This document shows positions 1 through 14,861 of a stretch of 64,000 bases of DNA, piece after piece; within the stretch, counting starts at the first letter, position 1; every line of letters starts with the position of its first letter. The notes under the pieces are model-generated. The model made no database searches. It was not told the origin of the DNA and saw nothing but the letters and a program-made list of their open reading frames with translations. The stretch is from Dysidea avara (taxonomy: Eukaryota > Porifera > Demospongiae > Dictyoceratida > Dysideidae). A program made the position numbers and the translations under genes. The stretch lies in the NCBI RefSeq assembly GCF_963678975.1, contig NC_089273.1, positions 22,648,356 to 22,712,355 of the forward strand, given 5' to 3'.

Positions 1-1664
1 AACCCTGGAATCTCTGCAACCATGGAACCTCTGGAACAATGGAACCTCTGGAACCCTTGAACCTGTGGAACCCTGGAACCTGTGGAACCTCTGGAACCCT
101 GGAACCTCTGGAACCCTGGAACCTCTGGATACCTGGAACCTGTGGAACCCTGGAACTACTGGAACCCTGGAACCTCTGGAACTCTGGAACTTCTGGAACC
201 CTGGAACCTCTGGAACCCTTGAACCTCTGGAACCTGTGGAACCCTGGAATCTGTGGAACCCTGGATCCTGTGGAATTCTAGAACCTTTGGAACCCTGGAA
301 CCTGTGGAACCCTGGAACCTGTGGAACCCTGGAACATCTGCAACCCTGGAACCTGTGGAACCCTGGAACATGTGGAACCCTAGAACCTCTGGAACCCTGG
401 AACCTCTGCAACCCTGGAACCTGTGGAACCCTGGAACCTGTGGAACCCTAGAACCTCTGGAATCCTGTAACCTGTGGAACCCTGGAACCTCTGGAACCTA
501 GGAACATGTGGAACCTTGGAATCTCTGGAACCTGTGGATCCTCTGGAACGCAGGAATCTCTGGAACCTCCGGAACCTCTGGAACCTCTGGAAACCTGGAA
601 ACTCTGGATGCCTTGAACCTGGGGAACACTGGAACCTGTGGAACACTGGAACCTGTGGAACCCTGGAACCTGTGGAACCCTGGAACTTGTGGAACCATGG
701 AACCTCTGGAACCCTTGAACCTCTGGAAACCTGGAACCTTTGAACCCTGGATCATCTGGAACCATGAAACCACTGGAACCCTGGAACCTCTGGAACCCTA
801 GAACCTCTGGAACCTGTGAACCCTGGATCCTCTGGAACCATGAAACCTCTGGAACCCTGGATCCTCTGGAACCCTGGAACCTCTGGAACCCTAGAACCTC
901 TGGAATCTGTGGAACCCTGGAATCTGTGGAACCCTGGAACCTGTGGAATTATGGAACCTGTGGAACCCTGGAACCTGTGGAACCCTGGAACCTGTGGAAC
1001 CCTGGAACCTGTGGAACCCTGGAACCTGTGGAACTCTGGAACCTGTGGAACCCTGGAACCTCTGGAACCCTGGAACCTCTGCAACCCTGGAACCTTTGGA
1101 ACCCTGGAACCTGAGGAACCCTGGAACATCTGGAACCCTGGAACCTGTGGAACCCTGGAACCTCTGGAACCCAGGATCCTCTGGAACCCTGGAACCTCTG
1201 GAACCCTAGAACCTCTGGAACCGGTGGAACCCTGGAATCTGTGGAACCCTTGAACCTGTGGAATTCTGGAACCTTTGGAACCCTGGAACCTGCGGAACCC
1301 AAGAACCTATGGAACCCTGGAACCTCTGCAACCCTGGAACCTTTGAAACCCTGGAACCTGTGGATCCCTGGAATCTCTGGAACCCTGGAACCTGTGGAAC
1401 CCTGGAACCTCTGGAACCCAGGAACCTGTGTAACCATGGAACCTCTGGAACCTGTGGATCCTCTAGAACACTGGAATCTCTGGAATCCTGGAACCTCCGG
1501 AACCTCTGGAACCTAGGAACCTGTGGAACCCTGGAACCTCTGGAACCTGTGGAACCCTGGAACCTCTCGAACACTGGAACCTCCCGAACCCTGGAACCTC
1601 TCGAACCCTGGAACCCTGGAACCTCTCGAACACTGGAACCTCTCGAACACTGAATCCTCTGGAA

Positions 1665-1679
1665 CCAGTGTTCGAGAGG
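1665..1679. repeat. Small inverted segment inside the satellite
   Basis: The string CCAGTGTTCGAGAGG is the exact reverse complement of CCTCTCGAACACTGG, which is frequent in the same array (for example at 1622-1636). A near-palindromic CCTCCCGGGTT lies just downstream. Orientation switches are otherwise rare in the array. Short GGTTCCC variants near 2930, 4445, 5520, 7330, 10710 and 12525 are the other examples. Confidence 0.7.
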
Positions 1680-4559
1680 AACCTCCCGAACCCTGGAACC
1701 TCCCGGGTTCTGGAACCGTGGAACCTGGAACACTGGAACCTCCCGAACCCTGGAACCTCTCGAACCCTGGAACCCTGGAACCTCTCGAACACTGGAACCT
1801 CTGGAACCCTGGAACCTCTCGAACACTGGAACCTCTCGAACACTGAATCCTGGAACCTCCGGAACCTCTGGAACCTCTGGAACCTAGGAACCTGTGGAAC
1901 CCTGGAACCTGTGGAACCTGTGGAACCCTGGAACCTCTCGAACACTGGAACCTCTCGAAACCTGGAACTTGTGGAACCCTGGAACCTCTGGAACCCTTGA
2001 ACCTCTGGAACTTGTGGAACCCTGGATTCTGTGGAACCCTGGAACCTGTGGAATTCTGGAACCTTTGGAACCCTGGAACCTGTGGAACCCTGGAACCTGT
2101 GGAACCCTGGAACCTCTGCAACCCTGGAACCTGTGGAACCCTGGAACCTGTGGAACCCTGGAACCTCTGCAACCCTGGAACCTGTGGAACCCTGGAACCT
2201 CTGCAACCCTGGAACCTGTGGAACCCTGGAACATGTGGAACCCTAGAACCTCTGCAACCCTGGAACCTTTGGAACCCTGGAACCTCTGCAACCCTGGAAC
2301 CTGTGGAACCCTGGAACATGTGGAACCCTAGAACCTCTGGAACCCTGGAACCTCTGCAACCCTGGAACCTGTGGAACCCTGGAACCTGTGGAACCCTGGA
2401 ACCTCTAGAATCCTGTAACCTGGGGAACCCTGGAACCTGTGGAACACTGGAACCTGTGGAACCCTGGAACCTGTGGAACCCTGGAACCTCTGGAACCTCT
2501 GGAACCCTTGAACCTCTGGAAACCTGGAACCTTTTAACCCTGGATCATCTGGTACCATGAAACCTCTGGAACCCTGGAACGTCTGGAACTCTAGAACCTC
2601 TGGAACCTGTGGAACACTGGAATCTGTGGAACCCTGGAACCTGTGGAATTCTGGAACCTTTGGAACCCTGGAACCTGCGGAACCCTGGAACCTATGGAAC
2701 CCTGGAACCTTTGGAACCCTGGAACCTGCGGAACCCTGGAACCTATGGAACCCTGGAACCTCTGCAACCCTGGAACCTTTGGAACCCTGGAACCTGTGGA
2801 ACCCTGCAATCTCTGGAACCTGTGGATCCTCTAGAACGCTGGAATCTCTGGAACCCTGGAACCTCTGGAACCTCTGGAACCTCTGGAACCTAGGAACCTA
2901 TGGAACCCTGGAATTTCTGGTTCCCTTGAACCTCTGGAACCCTGGAACCTGTGGAATCCTGGAACCTGTGGAACCTGTCTAACCCTGGAATCTCTGCAAC
3001 CATGGAACCTCTGGAACTCTGGAACCTCTGGAACCCTGGAACCTGTGGAACCCTGGAACCTGTGGAACCCTCGAACCTGAGGAACCTCTGGAACCCTGGA
3101 ACCAGTGGAACCTTGGAACCTCTGGATACCTGGAACCTGTGGAACCCTGGAACCTCTCGAACACTGGAACCTCTCGAACCCTGGAACTTGTGGAACCCTG
3201 GAACCTCTGGAACCCTTGAACCTCTGGAACCTGTGGAACCCTGGAATCTGTGGAACCCTGGAACCTGTGGAATTCTGGAACCTTTGGAACCCTGGAACCT
3301 GTGGAACCCTGGAACCTGTGGAACCCTGGAACCTCTGCAACCCTGGAACCTGTGGAACCCTGGAACATGTGGAACCCTGGAACATGTGGAACCCTAGAAC
3401 CTCTGGAACCCTGGAACCTCTGCAACCCTGGAACCTGTGGAACCCTGGAACCTGTAGAACCCTGGAACCTCTAGAATCCTGTAACCTGGGGAACCCTGGA
3501 ACCTGTGAAACACTGGAACCTGTGGAACCCTGGAACCTTTGGAACCCTGGAACCTGTGGAACCCTGGAACCTGTGGAACCCTGGAACCTTTGGAACCCTG
3601 GAACCTGTGGAACCCTGGAACCTCTCGAACACTGGAACCTCTCGAACCCTGGAACTTGTGGAACCCTGGAACCTCTGGAACCCTTGAACCTCTGGAACCT
3701 GTGGAACCCTGGAATCTGTGGAACACTGGAACCTGTGGAATTCTGGAACCTTTGGAACCCTGGAACCTGTGGAACCCTGGAACCTGTGGAACCCTGGAAC
3801 CTCTGCAACCCTGGAACCTGTGCAACCCTGGAACATGTGGAACCCTAGAACCTCTGGAACCCTGGAACCTGTGGAACCCTGGAACCTGTGGAACCCTGGA
3901 ACCTGTGGAACCGTGGAACCTCTAGAATCCTGTAACCTGGGGAACCCTGGAACCTGTGGAACACTGGAACCTGTGGAACCCTGGAACCTCTGGAACCCTG
4001 GAACCTCTGGAACCCTTGAACCTCTGGAAACCTGGAACCTTTTAACCCTGGATCATCTGGTACCATGAAACCTCTGGAACCCTGGAACGTCTGGAACCCT
4101 AGAACCTCTGGAACCTGTGGAACACTGGAATCTGTGGAACCCTGGAACCTGTGGAATTCTGGAACCTTTGGAACCCTGGAACCTGCGGAACCCTGGAACC
4201 TCTGCAACCCTGGAACCTTTGGAACCCTGGAACCTGTGGAACCCTGGAACCTTTGGAACCCTGGAACCTATGGAACCCTGGAACCTCTGCAACCCTGGAA
4301 CCTTTGGAACCCTGGAACCTGTGGAACCCTGCAATCTCTGGAACCTGTGGATCCTCTAGAACGCTGGAATCTCTGGAACCCTGGAACCTCTGGAATCTCT
4401 GGAACCTCTGGAACCTAGGAACCTATGGAACCCTGGAATTTCTGGTTCCCTTGAACCTCTGGAACCCTGGAACCTGTGGAATCCTGGAACCTGTGGAACC
4501 TGTGTAACCCTGGAATCTCTGCAACCATGGAACCTCTGGAACTCTGGAACCTCTGGAAC

Positions 4560-7500
4560 CCTGGAACCTGTGGAACCCTGGAACCTGTGGAACCCTCGAA
4601 CCTGAGGAACCTCTGGAACCCTGGAACCAGTGGAACCTTGGAACCTCTGGATACCTGGAACCTCTGGAACCCTGGAACCTCTGGAACCCTGGAACCTCTG
4701 GAATCCTGGAACCTGTGGAACCCTGGAACCTTGCGAACCCTGGAACATGTTGAACCCTGGAACCTCTGGAATCCTGGAACCTGTGGAACCTCTAGAACTT
4801 ATGGAACCCTGGAATCTCTTGAACCTTGGAACCCTGGAACCTCTGGAACCCTGGAACCTCTGGAAAACTGGAAACTCAGGAACCTCTGGAACCTCTGGAA
4901 CCTCTGGAACCTCAGGAACCCTGCAACGTCTGGAACTCTGGAACACTGGATCATCTGGAACCCTGGAACCTCTGGAACCCTTGAACCTCTGGAATCCTGG
5001 AACCCTGGAACCTCTGGAATCCTGGAACCTGTGGAACCCTGGAACCTGTGGAACCCTGGAACATGTGGAACCCTTGAACCTCTGGTAACCTGGAACCTTT
5101 GAACCCTGGATCATCTGGAACCATGAAACCTCTGGAACCCTGGATCCTCTGGAACCCTGGAACCTCTGGAACCCTAGAACCTCTGGAACCGGTGGAACCC
5201 TGGAATCTGTGGAACCCTTGAACCTGTAGAATTCTGGAACCTTTGGAACCCTGGAACCTGCGGAACCCAAGAACCTATGGAACCCTGGAACCTCTGCAAC
5301 CCTGGAACCTTTGAAACCCTGGAACCTGTGGATCCCTGGAATCTCTGGAACCCTGGAACCTGTGGAACCCTGGAACCTCTGGAACCCAGGAACCTGTGTA
5401 ACCATGGAACCTCTGGAACCTGTGGATCCTCTAGAACACTGGAATCTCTGGAATCCTGGAACCTCCGGAACCTCTGGAACCTCTGGAACCTAGGAACCTA
5501 TGGAACCCTGGAACTTCTGGTTCCATTGAACCTCTGGAACCCTGGAACCTGTGGAATCCTGGAACCTGTGGAACCTGTGTAACCCTGGAATCTCTGCAAC
5601 CATGGAATCTCTGGAACCCTGGAACCTCTGGAACCCTGGAACCTGTGGAACCCTGGAACCTGTGGAACCCTGGAACCTGTGGAACCCTGGAACCTGTGGA
5701 ACCCTGGAACCTCTGGAATCCTGTAACCTGTGGAACCCTGGAACCTCTGGAACCTAGGAACATGTGCAACCTTGGAATCTCTGGAACCTGTGGATCCTCT
5801 GGAACGCAGGAATCTCTGGAACCTCCGGAACCTCTGGAACCTCTGGAAACCTGGAAACTCTGGATGCCTTGAACCTGGGGAACACTGGAACCTGTGGAAC
5901 ACTGGAACCTGTGGAACCCTGGAACCTGTGGAACCCTGGAACCTCTGCAACCCTGGAACCTCTGGAACCCTTGAACCTCTGGAAACCTGGAACCTTTGAA
6001 CCCTGGATCATCTGGAACCATGAAACCACTGGAACCCTGGAACCTCTGGAACCCTAGAACCTCTGGAACCTGTGAACCCTGGATCCTCTGGAACCATGAA
6101 ACCTCTGGAACCCTGGATCCTCTGGAACCCTGGAACCTTTGGAACCCTGGAACCTGTGGAACCCTGGAACCTCTCGAACACTGGAACCTCTCGAACCCTG
6201 GAACTTGTGGAACCCTGGAACCTCTGGAACCCTGGAACCTCTGGAACCCTTGAACCTCTGGAATATGTGGAACCCTGGAATCTGTGGAACCCTGGAACCT
6301 GTGGAATTCTGGAACCTTTGGAACCCTGGAACCTGTGGAACCCTGGAACCTGTGGAACCCTGGAACCTCTGCAACCCTGGAACCTGTGGAACCCTGGAAC
6401 ATGTGGAACCCTAGAACCTCTGGAACCCTGGAACCTCTGCAACCCTGGAACCTGTGGAACCCTGGAACCTGTGGAACCCTGGAACCTCTGGAATCCTGTA
6501 ACCTGGGGAACCCTGGAACCTGTGGAACACTGGAACCTGTGGAACCCTGGAACCTGTGGAACCCTGGAACCTCTGGAACCCTGGAACCTCTGGAACCCTT
6601 GAACCTCTGGAAACCTGGAACCTTTTAACCCTGGATCATCTGGTACCATGAAACCTCTGGAACCCTGGAACGTCTGGAACCCTAGAACCTCTGGAACCTG
6701 TGGAACCCTGGAATCTGTGGAACCCTGGAACCTGTGGAATTCTGGAACCTTTGGAACCCTGGAACCTGCGGAACCCTGGAACCTATGGAACCCTGGAACC
6801 TTTGGAACCCTGGAACCTGCGGAACCCTGGAACCTATGGAACCCTGGAACCTCTGCAACCCTGGAACCTTTGGAACCCTGGAACCTGTGGAATCCTGGAA
6901 CCTGTGGAACCCTGGAACCTTTGGAACCCTGGAACCTGTGGAACCCTGGAACCTCACGAACACTGGAACCTCTCGAACCCTGGAACTTGTGGAACCCTGG
7001 AACCTCTGGAACCCTGGAACCTATGGAACCCTGGAACCTTTGGAACCCTGGAACCTGCGGAACCCTGGAACCTATGGAACCCTGGAACCTCTGCAACCCT
7101 GGAACCTTTGGAACCCTGGAACCTGTGGAACCCTGGAACCTTTGGAACCCTGGAACCTATGGAACCCTGGAACCTCTGCAACCCTGGAACCTTTGGAACC
7201 CTGGAACCTGTGGAACCCTGGAATCTCTGGAACCTGTGGATCCTCTAGAACGCTGGAATCTCTGGAACCCTGGAACCTCTGGAACCTCTGGAACCTCTGG
7301 AACCTAGGAACCTATGGAACCCTGGAACTTCTGGTTCCCTTGAACCTCTGGAACCCTGGAACCTGTGGAATCCTTGAACCTGTGGAACCTGTGTAACCCT
7401 GGAATCTCTGCAACCATGGAACCTCTGGAACTCTGGAACCTCTGTAACCCTGGAACCTGTGGAACCCTGGAACCTGTGGAACCCTCGAACCTGAGGAACC

Positions 7501-9751
7501 TCTGGAACCCTGGAACCAGTGGAACCTTGGAACCTCTGGAACCCTGGAACCTCTGGAACCTCTGGAACTCTCTAACCTCTGGAACCCTGGAACCTCTGGA
7601 ACCTGTGGAACCCTGGAACCTCTGGAAACCTGGAAACTCTGGATGCCTTGAACCTGTGGAACCCTGGAACCTGTGGAACCCTGGAACCTTTGGAACCCTG
7701 GAACCTGTGGAACCCTGGAACCTCTCGAACACTGGAACCTCTCGAACCCTGGAACTTGTGGAACCCTGGAACCTCTGGAACCCTGGAACCTCTGGAACCC
7801 TAGAACCTCTGGAAACCTGAAACCTCTGGAACCTGGGAACCCTGGAACCTCTAGAACTTCTGGAACCCTGGAATCTCTGGAACCTTGGAACCCTGGAACC
7901 TCTGGAACCCTGGAACCTCTGGAAAACTGGAACCTCTGGAACCTCTGGAACCATGGAACCTCTTGAACCCTGGAACCTCAGGAACCCTGCAACGTCTGGA
8001 ACTCTGGAACACTGGATCATCTGGAACCCTGGAACCTCTGGAACCCTTGAACCTCTGGAATCCTGGAAACTGTGGAACCCTGGAACCTCTGGAACCTCTG
8101 GAACCCTGGAACCTCTGGAACCCTGGAACTTTGGAATCCTGGATCCTCTGGAATCCTGGATCCTCTGGAACCCTGGAACCTCTGGAAACTTGGAACCTCT
8201 GGAACCCTGGAACCTCTGGAACCCTGGAACCTCTCGAACCCTGGAACCTGTGGAACCCTGGAACCTCTGGAACCTTGGAACCTCTGGAACCCTGGAACCT
8301 CTGGAACCCTGGAACCTCTGGAACATCTGGAACGTCTGGAATCCTGGAACCTCTGGAACCTCTGGAACCATGGAACCTCTTGAACCCTGGAACCTCAGGA
8401 ACCCTGCAACGTCTGGAACTCTGGAACACTGGATCATCTGGAACCCTGGAACCTCTGGAACCCTTGAACCTCTGGAATCCTGGAACCTGTGGAACCCTGG
8501 AACCTGTGGAACCTGTGGAATCCTGGAACCTCTGGAACCCTGGAACTTTGGAATCCTGGATCCTCTGGAACCCTGGAACCTCTGGAAACCTGGAACCACT
8601 GGAACCCTGGAACCTCTGGAACCCTGGAACCTCTGGAACCCTGGAACCTCTGGAACCTCTGGAACGTCTGGAATCCTGGAACCCTGGAACCTCTGGAACC
8701 CTGGAACCTCTGGAACCTGTGGAACCCTGGAACATCTGGAAACCTGGAAAATCTGGATGCCTTGAACCTGTGGAACCCTGGAACCTGTGGAACCCTGGAA
8801 CCTTTGGAACCCTAGAACCTGTGGAACCCTGGAACCTCTCGAACACTGGAACCTCTCGAACCCTGGAACATGTGGAACCCTGGAACCTCTCGAACCCTGG
8901 AACCTCTGGAACCCTTGAACCTCTGGAATCCTGGAACCTGTGGAACCCTGGAACCTGTGGAACCTGTGGAATCCTGGAACCTCTGGAACCCTGGAACTTT
9001 GGAATCCTGGATCCTCTGGAACCCTGGAACCTCTGGAAACCTGGAACCACTGGAACCCTGGAACCTCTGGAACCCTGGAACCTCTCGAACCCTGGAACCT
9101 GTGGAACCCTGGAACCTGTGGAACCCTGGAACCTCTCGAACACTGGAACCTCTCGAACCCTGGAACTTGTGGAACCCTGGAACCTCTGGAACCCTGGAAC
9201 CTCTGGAACCCTAGAACCTCTGGAAACCTGAAACCTCTGGAACCTGGGAACCCTGGAACCTCTAGAACTTCTGGAACCCTGGAATCTCTGGAACCTTGGA
9301 ACCCTGGAACCTCTGGAACCCTGGAACCTCTGGAAAACTGGAACCTCTGGAACCTCTGGAACCATGGAACCTCTTGACCCTTGAACCACAGGAACCCTGC
9401 AACGTCTGGAACTCTGGAACATTGGATCATCTGGAACCCTGGAACCTCTGGAACCCTTGAACCTCTGGAATCCTGGAACCTGTGGAACCCTGGAACCTGT
9501 GGAACCCTGGAACATGTGGAACCCTTGAACCTCTGGTAACCTGGAACCTTTGAACCCTGGATCATCTGGAACCATGAAACCTCTGGAACCCTGGATCCTC
9601 TGGAACCCTGGAACCTCTGGAACCCTAGAACCTCTGGAACCGGTGGAACCCTGGAATCTGTGGAACCCTTGAACCTGTAGAATTCTGGAACCTTTGGAAC
9701 CCTGGAACCTGCGGAACCCAAGAACCTATGGAACCCTGGAACCTCTGCAAC
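4560..9751. repeat. Higher-order satellite block, copy 1 (5,192 bp)
   Basis: Distinctive variant strings in this block recur at a constant offset of 5,192 bp downstream, for example 5277 with 10469, 5405 with 10597, 6402 with 11594, 7096 with 12288 and 7820 with 13012. I see only scattered single-base differences, for example near 6136, 6955 and 7444, so the two copies are roughly 99% identical by eye. The left border is where the offset match begins, near 4560; it is approximate because the basic unit is itself repetitive. Confidence 0.85.
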
Positions 9752-12700
9752 CCTGGAACCTGTGGAACCCTGGAACCTGTGGAACCCTCGAACCTGAGGA
9801 ACCTCTGGAACCCTGGAACCAGTGGAACCTTGGAACCTCTGGATACCTGGAACCTCTGGAACCCTGGAACCTCTGGAACCCTGGAACCTCTGGAATCCTG
9901 GAACCTGTGGAACCCTGGAACCTTGCGAACCCTGGAACATGTTGAACCCTGGAACCTCTGGAATCCTGGAACCTGTGGAACCTCTAGAACTTATGGAACC
10001 CTGGAATCTCTTGAACCTTGGAACCCTGGAACCTCTGGAACCCTGGAACCTCTGGAAAACTGGAAACTCAGGAACCTCTGGAACCTCTGGAACCTCTGGA
10101 ACCTCAGGAACCCTGCAACGTCTGGAACTCTGGAACACTGGATCATCTGGAACCCTGGAACCTCTGGAACCCTTGAACCTCTGGAATCCTGGAACCCTGG
10201 AACCTCTGGAATCCTGGAACCTGTGGAACCCTGGAACCTGTGGAACCCTGGAACATGTGGAACCCTTGAACCTCTGGTAACCTGGAACCTTTGAACCCTG
10301 GATCATCTGGAACCATGAAACCTCTGGAACCCTGGATCCTCTGGAACCCTGGAACCTCTGGAACCCTAGAACCTCTGGAACCGGTGGAACCCTGGAATCT
10401 GTGGAACCCTTGAACCTGTAGAATTCTGGAACCTTTGGAACCCTGGAACCTGCGGAACCCAAGAACCTATGGAACCCTGGAACCTCTGCAACCCTGGAAC
10501 CTTTGAAACCCTGGAACCTGTGGATCCCTGGAATCTCTGGAACCCTGGAACCTGTGGAACCCTGGAACCTCTGGAACCCAGGAACCTGTGTAACCATGGA
10601 ACCTCTGGAACCTGTGGATCCTCTAGAACACTGGAATCTCTGGAATCCTGGAACCTCCGGAACCTCTGGAACCTCTGGAACCTAGGAACCTATGGAACCC
10701 TGGAACTTCTGGTTCCATTGAACCTCTGGAACCCTGGAACCTGTGGAATCCTGGAACCTGTGGAACCTGTGTAACCCTGGAATCTCTGCAACCATGGAAT
10801 CTCTGGAACCCTGGAACCTCTGGAACCCTGGAACCTGTGGAACCCTGGAACCTGTGGAACCCTGGAACCTGTGGAACCCTGGAACCTGTGGAACCCTGGA
10901 ACCTCTGGAATCCTGTAACCTGTGGAACCCTGGAACCTCTGGAACCTAGGAACATGTGCAACCTTGGAATCTCTGGAACCTGTGGATCCTCTGGAACGCA
11001 GGAATCTCTGGAACCTCCGGAACCTCTGGAACCTCTGGAAACCTGGAAACTCTGGATGCCTTGAACCTGGGGAACACTGGAACCTGTGGAACACTGGAAC
11101 CTGTGGAACCCTGGAACCTGTGGAACCCTGGAACCTCTGCAACCCTGGAACCTCTGGAACCCTTGAACCTCTGGAAACCTGGAACCTTTGAACCCTGGAT
11201 CATCTGGAACCATGAAACCACTGGAACCCTGGAACCTCTGGAACCCTAGAACCTCTGGAACCTGTGAACCCTGGATCCTCTGGAACCATGAAACCTCTGG
11301 AACCCTGGATCCTCTGGAAACCTGGAACCTTTGGAACCCTGGAACCTGTGGAACCCTGGAACCTCTCGAACACTGGAACCTCTCGAACCCTGGAACTTGT
11401 GGAACCCTGGAACCTCTGGAACCCTGGAACCTCTGGAACCCTTGAACCTCTGGAATATGTGGAACCCTGGAATCTGTGGAACCCTGGAACCTGTGGAATT
11501 CTGGAACCTTTGGAACCCTGGAACCTGTGGAACCCTGGAACCTGTGGAACCCTGGAACCTCTGCAACCCTGGAACCTGTGGAACCCTGGAACATGTGGAA
11601 CCCTAGAACCTCTGGAACCCTGGAACCTCTGCAACCCTGGAACCTGTGGAACCCTGGAACCTGTGGAACCCTGGAACCTCTGGAATCCTGTAACCTGGGG
11701 AACCCTGGAACCTGTGGAACACTGGAACCTGTGGAACCCTGGAACCTGTGGAACCCTGGAACCTCTGGAACCCTGGAACCTCTGGAACCCTTGAACCTCT
11801 GGAAACCTGGAACCTTTTAACCCTGGATCATCTGGTACCATGAAACCTCTGGAACCCTGGAACGTCTGGAACCCTAGAACCTCTGGAACCTGTGGAACCC
11901 TGGAATCTGTGGAACCCTGGAACCTGTGGAATTCTGGAACCTTTGGAACCCTGGAACCTGCGGAACCCTGGAACCTATGGAACCCTGGAACCTTTGGAAC
12001 CCTGGAACCTGCGGAACCCTGGAACCTATGGAACCCTGGAACCTCTGCAACCCTGGAACCTTTGGAACCCTGGAACCTGTGGAATCCTGGAACCTGTGGA
12101 ACCCTGGAACCTTTGGAACCCTGGAACCTGTGGAACCCTGGAACCTCTCGAACACTGGAACCTCTCGAACCCTGGAACTTGTGGAACCCTGGAACCTCTG
12201 GAACCCTGGAACCTATGGAACCCTGGAACCTTTGGAACCCTGGAACCTGCGGAACCCTGGAACCTATGGAACCCTGGAACCTCTGCAACCCTGGAACCTT
12301 TGGAACCCTGGAACCTGTGGAACCCTGGAACCTTTGGAACCCTGGAACCTATGGAACCCTGGAACCTCTGCAACCCTGGAACCTTTGGAACCCTGGAACC
12401 TGTGGAACCCTGGAATCTCTGGAACCTGTGGATCCTCTAGAACGCTGGAATCTCTGGAACCCTGGAACCTCTGGAACCTCTGGAACCTCTGGAACCTAGG
12501 AACCTATGGAACCCTGGAACTTCTGGTTCCCTTGAACCTCTGGAACCCTGGAACCTGTGGAATCCTTGAACCTGTGGAACCTGTGTAACCCTGGAATCTC
12601 TGCAACCATGGAACCTCTGGAACTCTGGAACCTCTGGAACCCTGGAACCTGTGGAACCCTGGAACCTGTGGAACCCTCGAACCTGAGGAACCTCTGGAAC

Positions 12701-14677
12701 CCTGGAACCAGTGGAACCTTGGAACCTCTGGAACCCTGGAACCTCTGGAACCTCTGGAACTCTCTAACCTCTGGAACCCTGGAACCTCTGGAACCTGTGG
12801 AACCCTGGAACCTCTGGAAACCTGGAAACTCTGGATGCCTTGAACCTGTGGAACCCTGGAACCTGTGGAACCCTGGAACCTTTGGAACCCAGGAACCTGT
12901 GGAACCCTGGAACCTCTCGAACACTGGAACCTCTCGAACCCTGGAACTTGTGGAACCCTGGAACCTCTGGAACCCTGGAACCTCTGGAACCCTAGAACCT
13001 CTGGAAACCTGAAACCTCTGGAACCTGGGAACCCTGGAACCTCTAGAACTTCTGGAACCCTGGAATCTCTGGAACCTTGGAACCCTGGAACCTCTGGAAC
13101 CCTGGAACCTCTGGAAAACTGGAACCTCTGGAACCTCTGGAACCATGGAACCTCTTGAACCCTGGAACCTCAGGAACCCTGCAACGTCTGGAACTCTGGA
13201 ACACTGGATCATCTGGAACCCTGGAACCTCTGGAACCCTTGAACCTCTGGAATCCTGGAAACTGTGGAACCCTGGAACCTCTGGAACCTCTGGAACCCTG
13301 GAACCTCTGGAACCCTGGAACTTTGGAATCCTGGATCCTCTGGAATCCTGGATCCTCTGGAACCCTGGAACCTCTGGAAACTTGGAACCTCTGGAACCCT
13401 GGAACCTCTGGAACCCTGGAACCTCTCGAACCCTGGAACCTGTGGAACCCTGGAACCTCTGGAACCTTGGAACCTCTCGAACCCTGGAACCTCTGGAACC
13501 CTGGAACCTCTGGAACATCTGGAACGTCTGGAATCCTGGAACCTCTGGAACCTCTGGAACCATGGAACCTCTTGAACCCTGGAACCTCAGGAACCCTGCA
13601 ACGTCTGGAACTCTGGAACACTGGATCATCTGGAACCCTGGAACCTCTGGAACCCTTGAACCTCTGGAATCCTGGAACCTGTGGAACCCTGGAACCTGTG
13701 GAACCTGTGGAATCCTGGAACCTCTGGAACCCTGGAACTTTGGAATCCTGGATCCTCTGGAACCCTGGAACCTCTGGAAACCTGGAACCACTGGAACCCT
13801 GGAACCTCTGGAACCCTGGAACCTCTGGAACCCTGGAACCTCTGGAACCTCTGGAACGTCTGGAATCCTGGAACCTCTGGAACCCTGGAACCTCTGGAAC
13901 CCTGGAACCTCTGGAACCTGTGGAACCCTGGAACATCTGGAAACCTGGAAAATCTGGATGCCTTGAACCTGTGGAACCCTGGAACCTGTGGAACCCTGGA
14001 ACCTTTGGAACCCTAGAACCTGTGGAACCCTGGAACCTCTCGAACACTGGAACATGTGGAACCCTGGAACCTCTCGAACCCTGGAACCTCTGGAACCCTT
14101 GAACCTCTGGAATCCTGGAACCTGTGGAACCCTGGAACCTGTGGAACCTGTGGAATCCTGGAACCTCTGGAACCCTGGAACTTTGGAATCCTGGATCCTC
14201 TGGAACCCTGGAACCTCTGGAAACCTGGAACCACTGGAACCCTGGAACCTCTGGAACCCTGGAACCTCTCGAACCCTGGAACCTGTGGAACCCTGGAACC
14301 TGTGGAACCCTGGAACCTCTCGAACACTGGAACCTCTCGAACCCTGGAACTTGTGGAACCCTGGAACCTCTGGAACCCTGGAACCTCTGGAACCCTAGAA
14401 CCTCTGGAAACCTGAAACCTCTGGAACCTGGGAACCCTGGAACCTCTAGAACTTCTGGAACCCTGGAATCTCTGGAACCTTGGAACCCTGGAACCTCTGG
14501 AACCCTGGAACCTCTGGAAAACTGGAACCTCTGGAACCTCTGGAACCATGGAACCTCTTGACCCTTGAACCACAGGAACCCTGCAACGTCTGGAACTCTG
14601 GAACATTGGATCATCTGGAACCCTGGAACCTCTGGAACCCTTGAACCTCTGGAATCCTGGAACCTGTGGAACCCTGG
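9752..14677. repeat. Higher-order satellite block, copy 2
   Basis: Second tandem copy of the 5.19-kb block. The offset is 5,192 bp to about 13575, becomes 5,201 by about 14016 (gain of one 9-bp half unit), then 5,184 from about 14100 (loss of one 17-bp unit in a run of CTCTCGAAC variants). Indels in whole or half basic units point to slippage or unequal exchange after a recent segmental duplication. The match ends near 14677, where the sequence switches to other satellite variants. Confidence 0.85.
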
Positions 14678-14861
14678 AACCTCTGGAACCCTGGAACTTT
14701 GGAATCCTGGATCCTCTGGAACCCTGGAACCTCTGGAAACCTGGAACCACTGGAACCCTGGAACCTCTGGAACCCTGGAACCTCTCGAACCCTGGAACCT
14801 GTGGAACCCTGGAACCTCTGGAACCCTGGAACCTCTGGAACCCTGGAACCTCTGGAACCCT

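Noticed and set aside
7304..10597. 1,097-codon open frame on the minus strand, and dozens of similar frames across 1-19147
   Set aside because: They arise from a stop-free 17-bp repeat; equally long frames overlap on the other strand and in other phases, so there is no evidence of coding selection.
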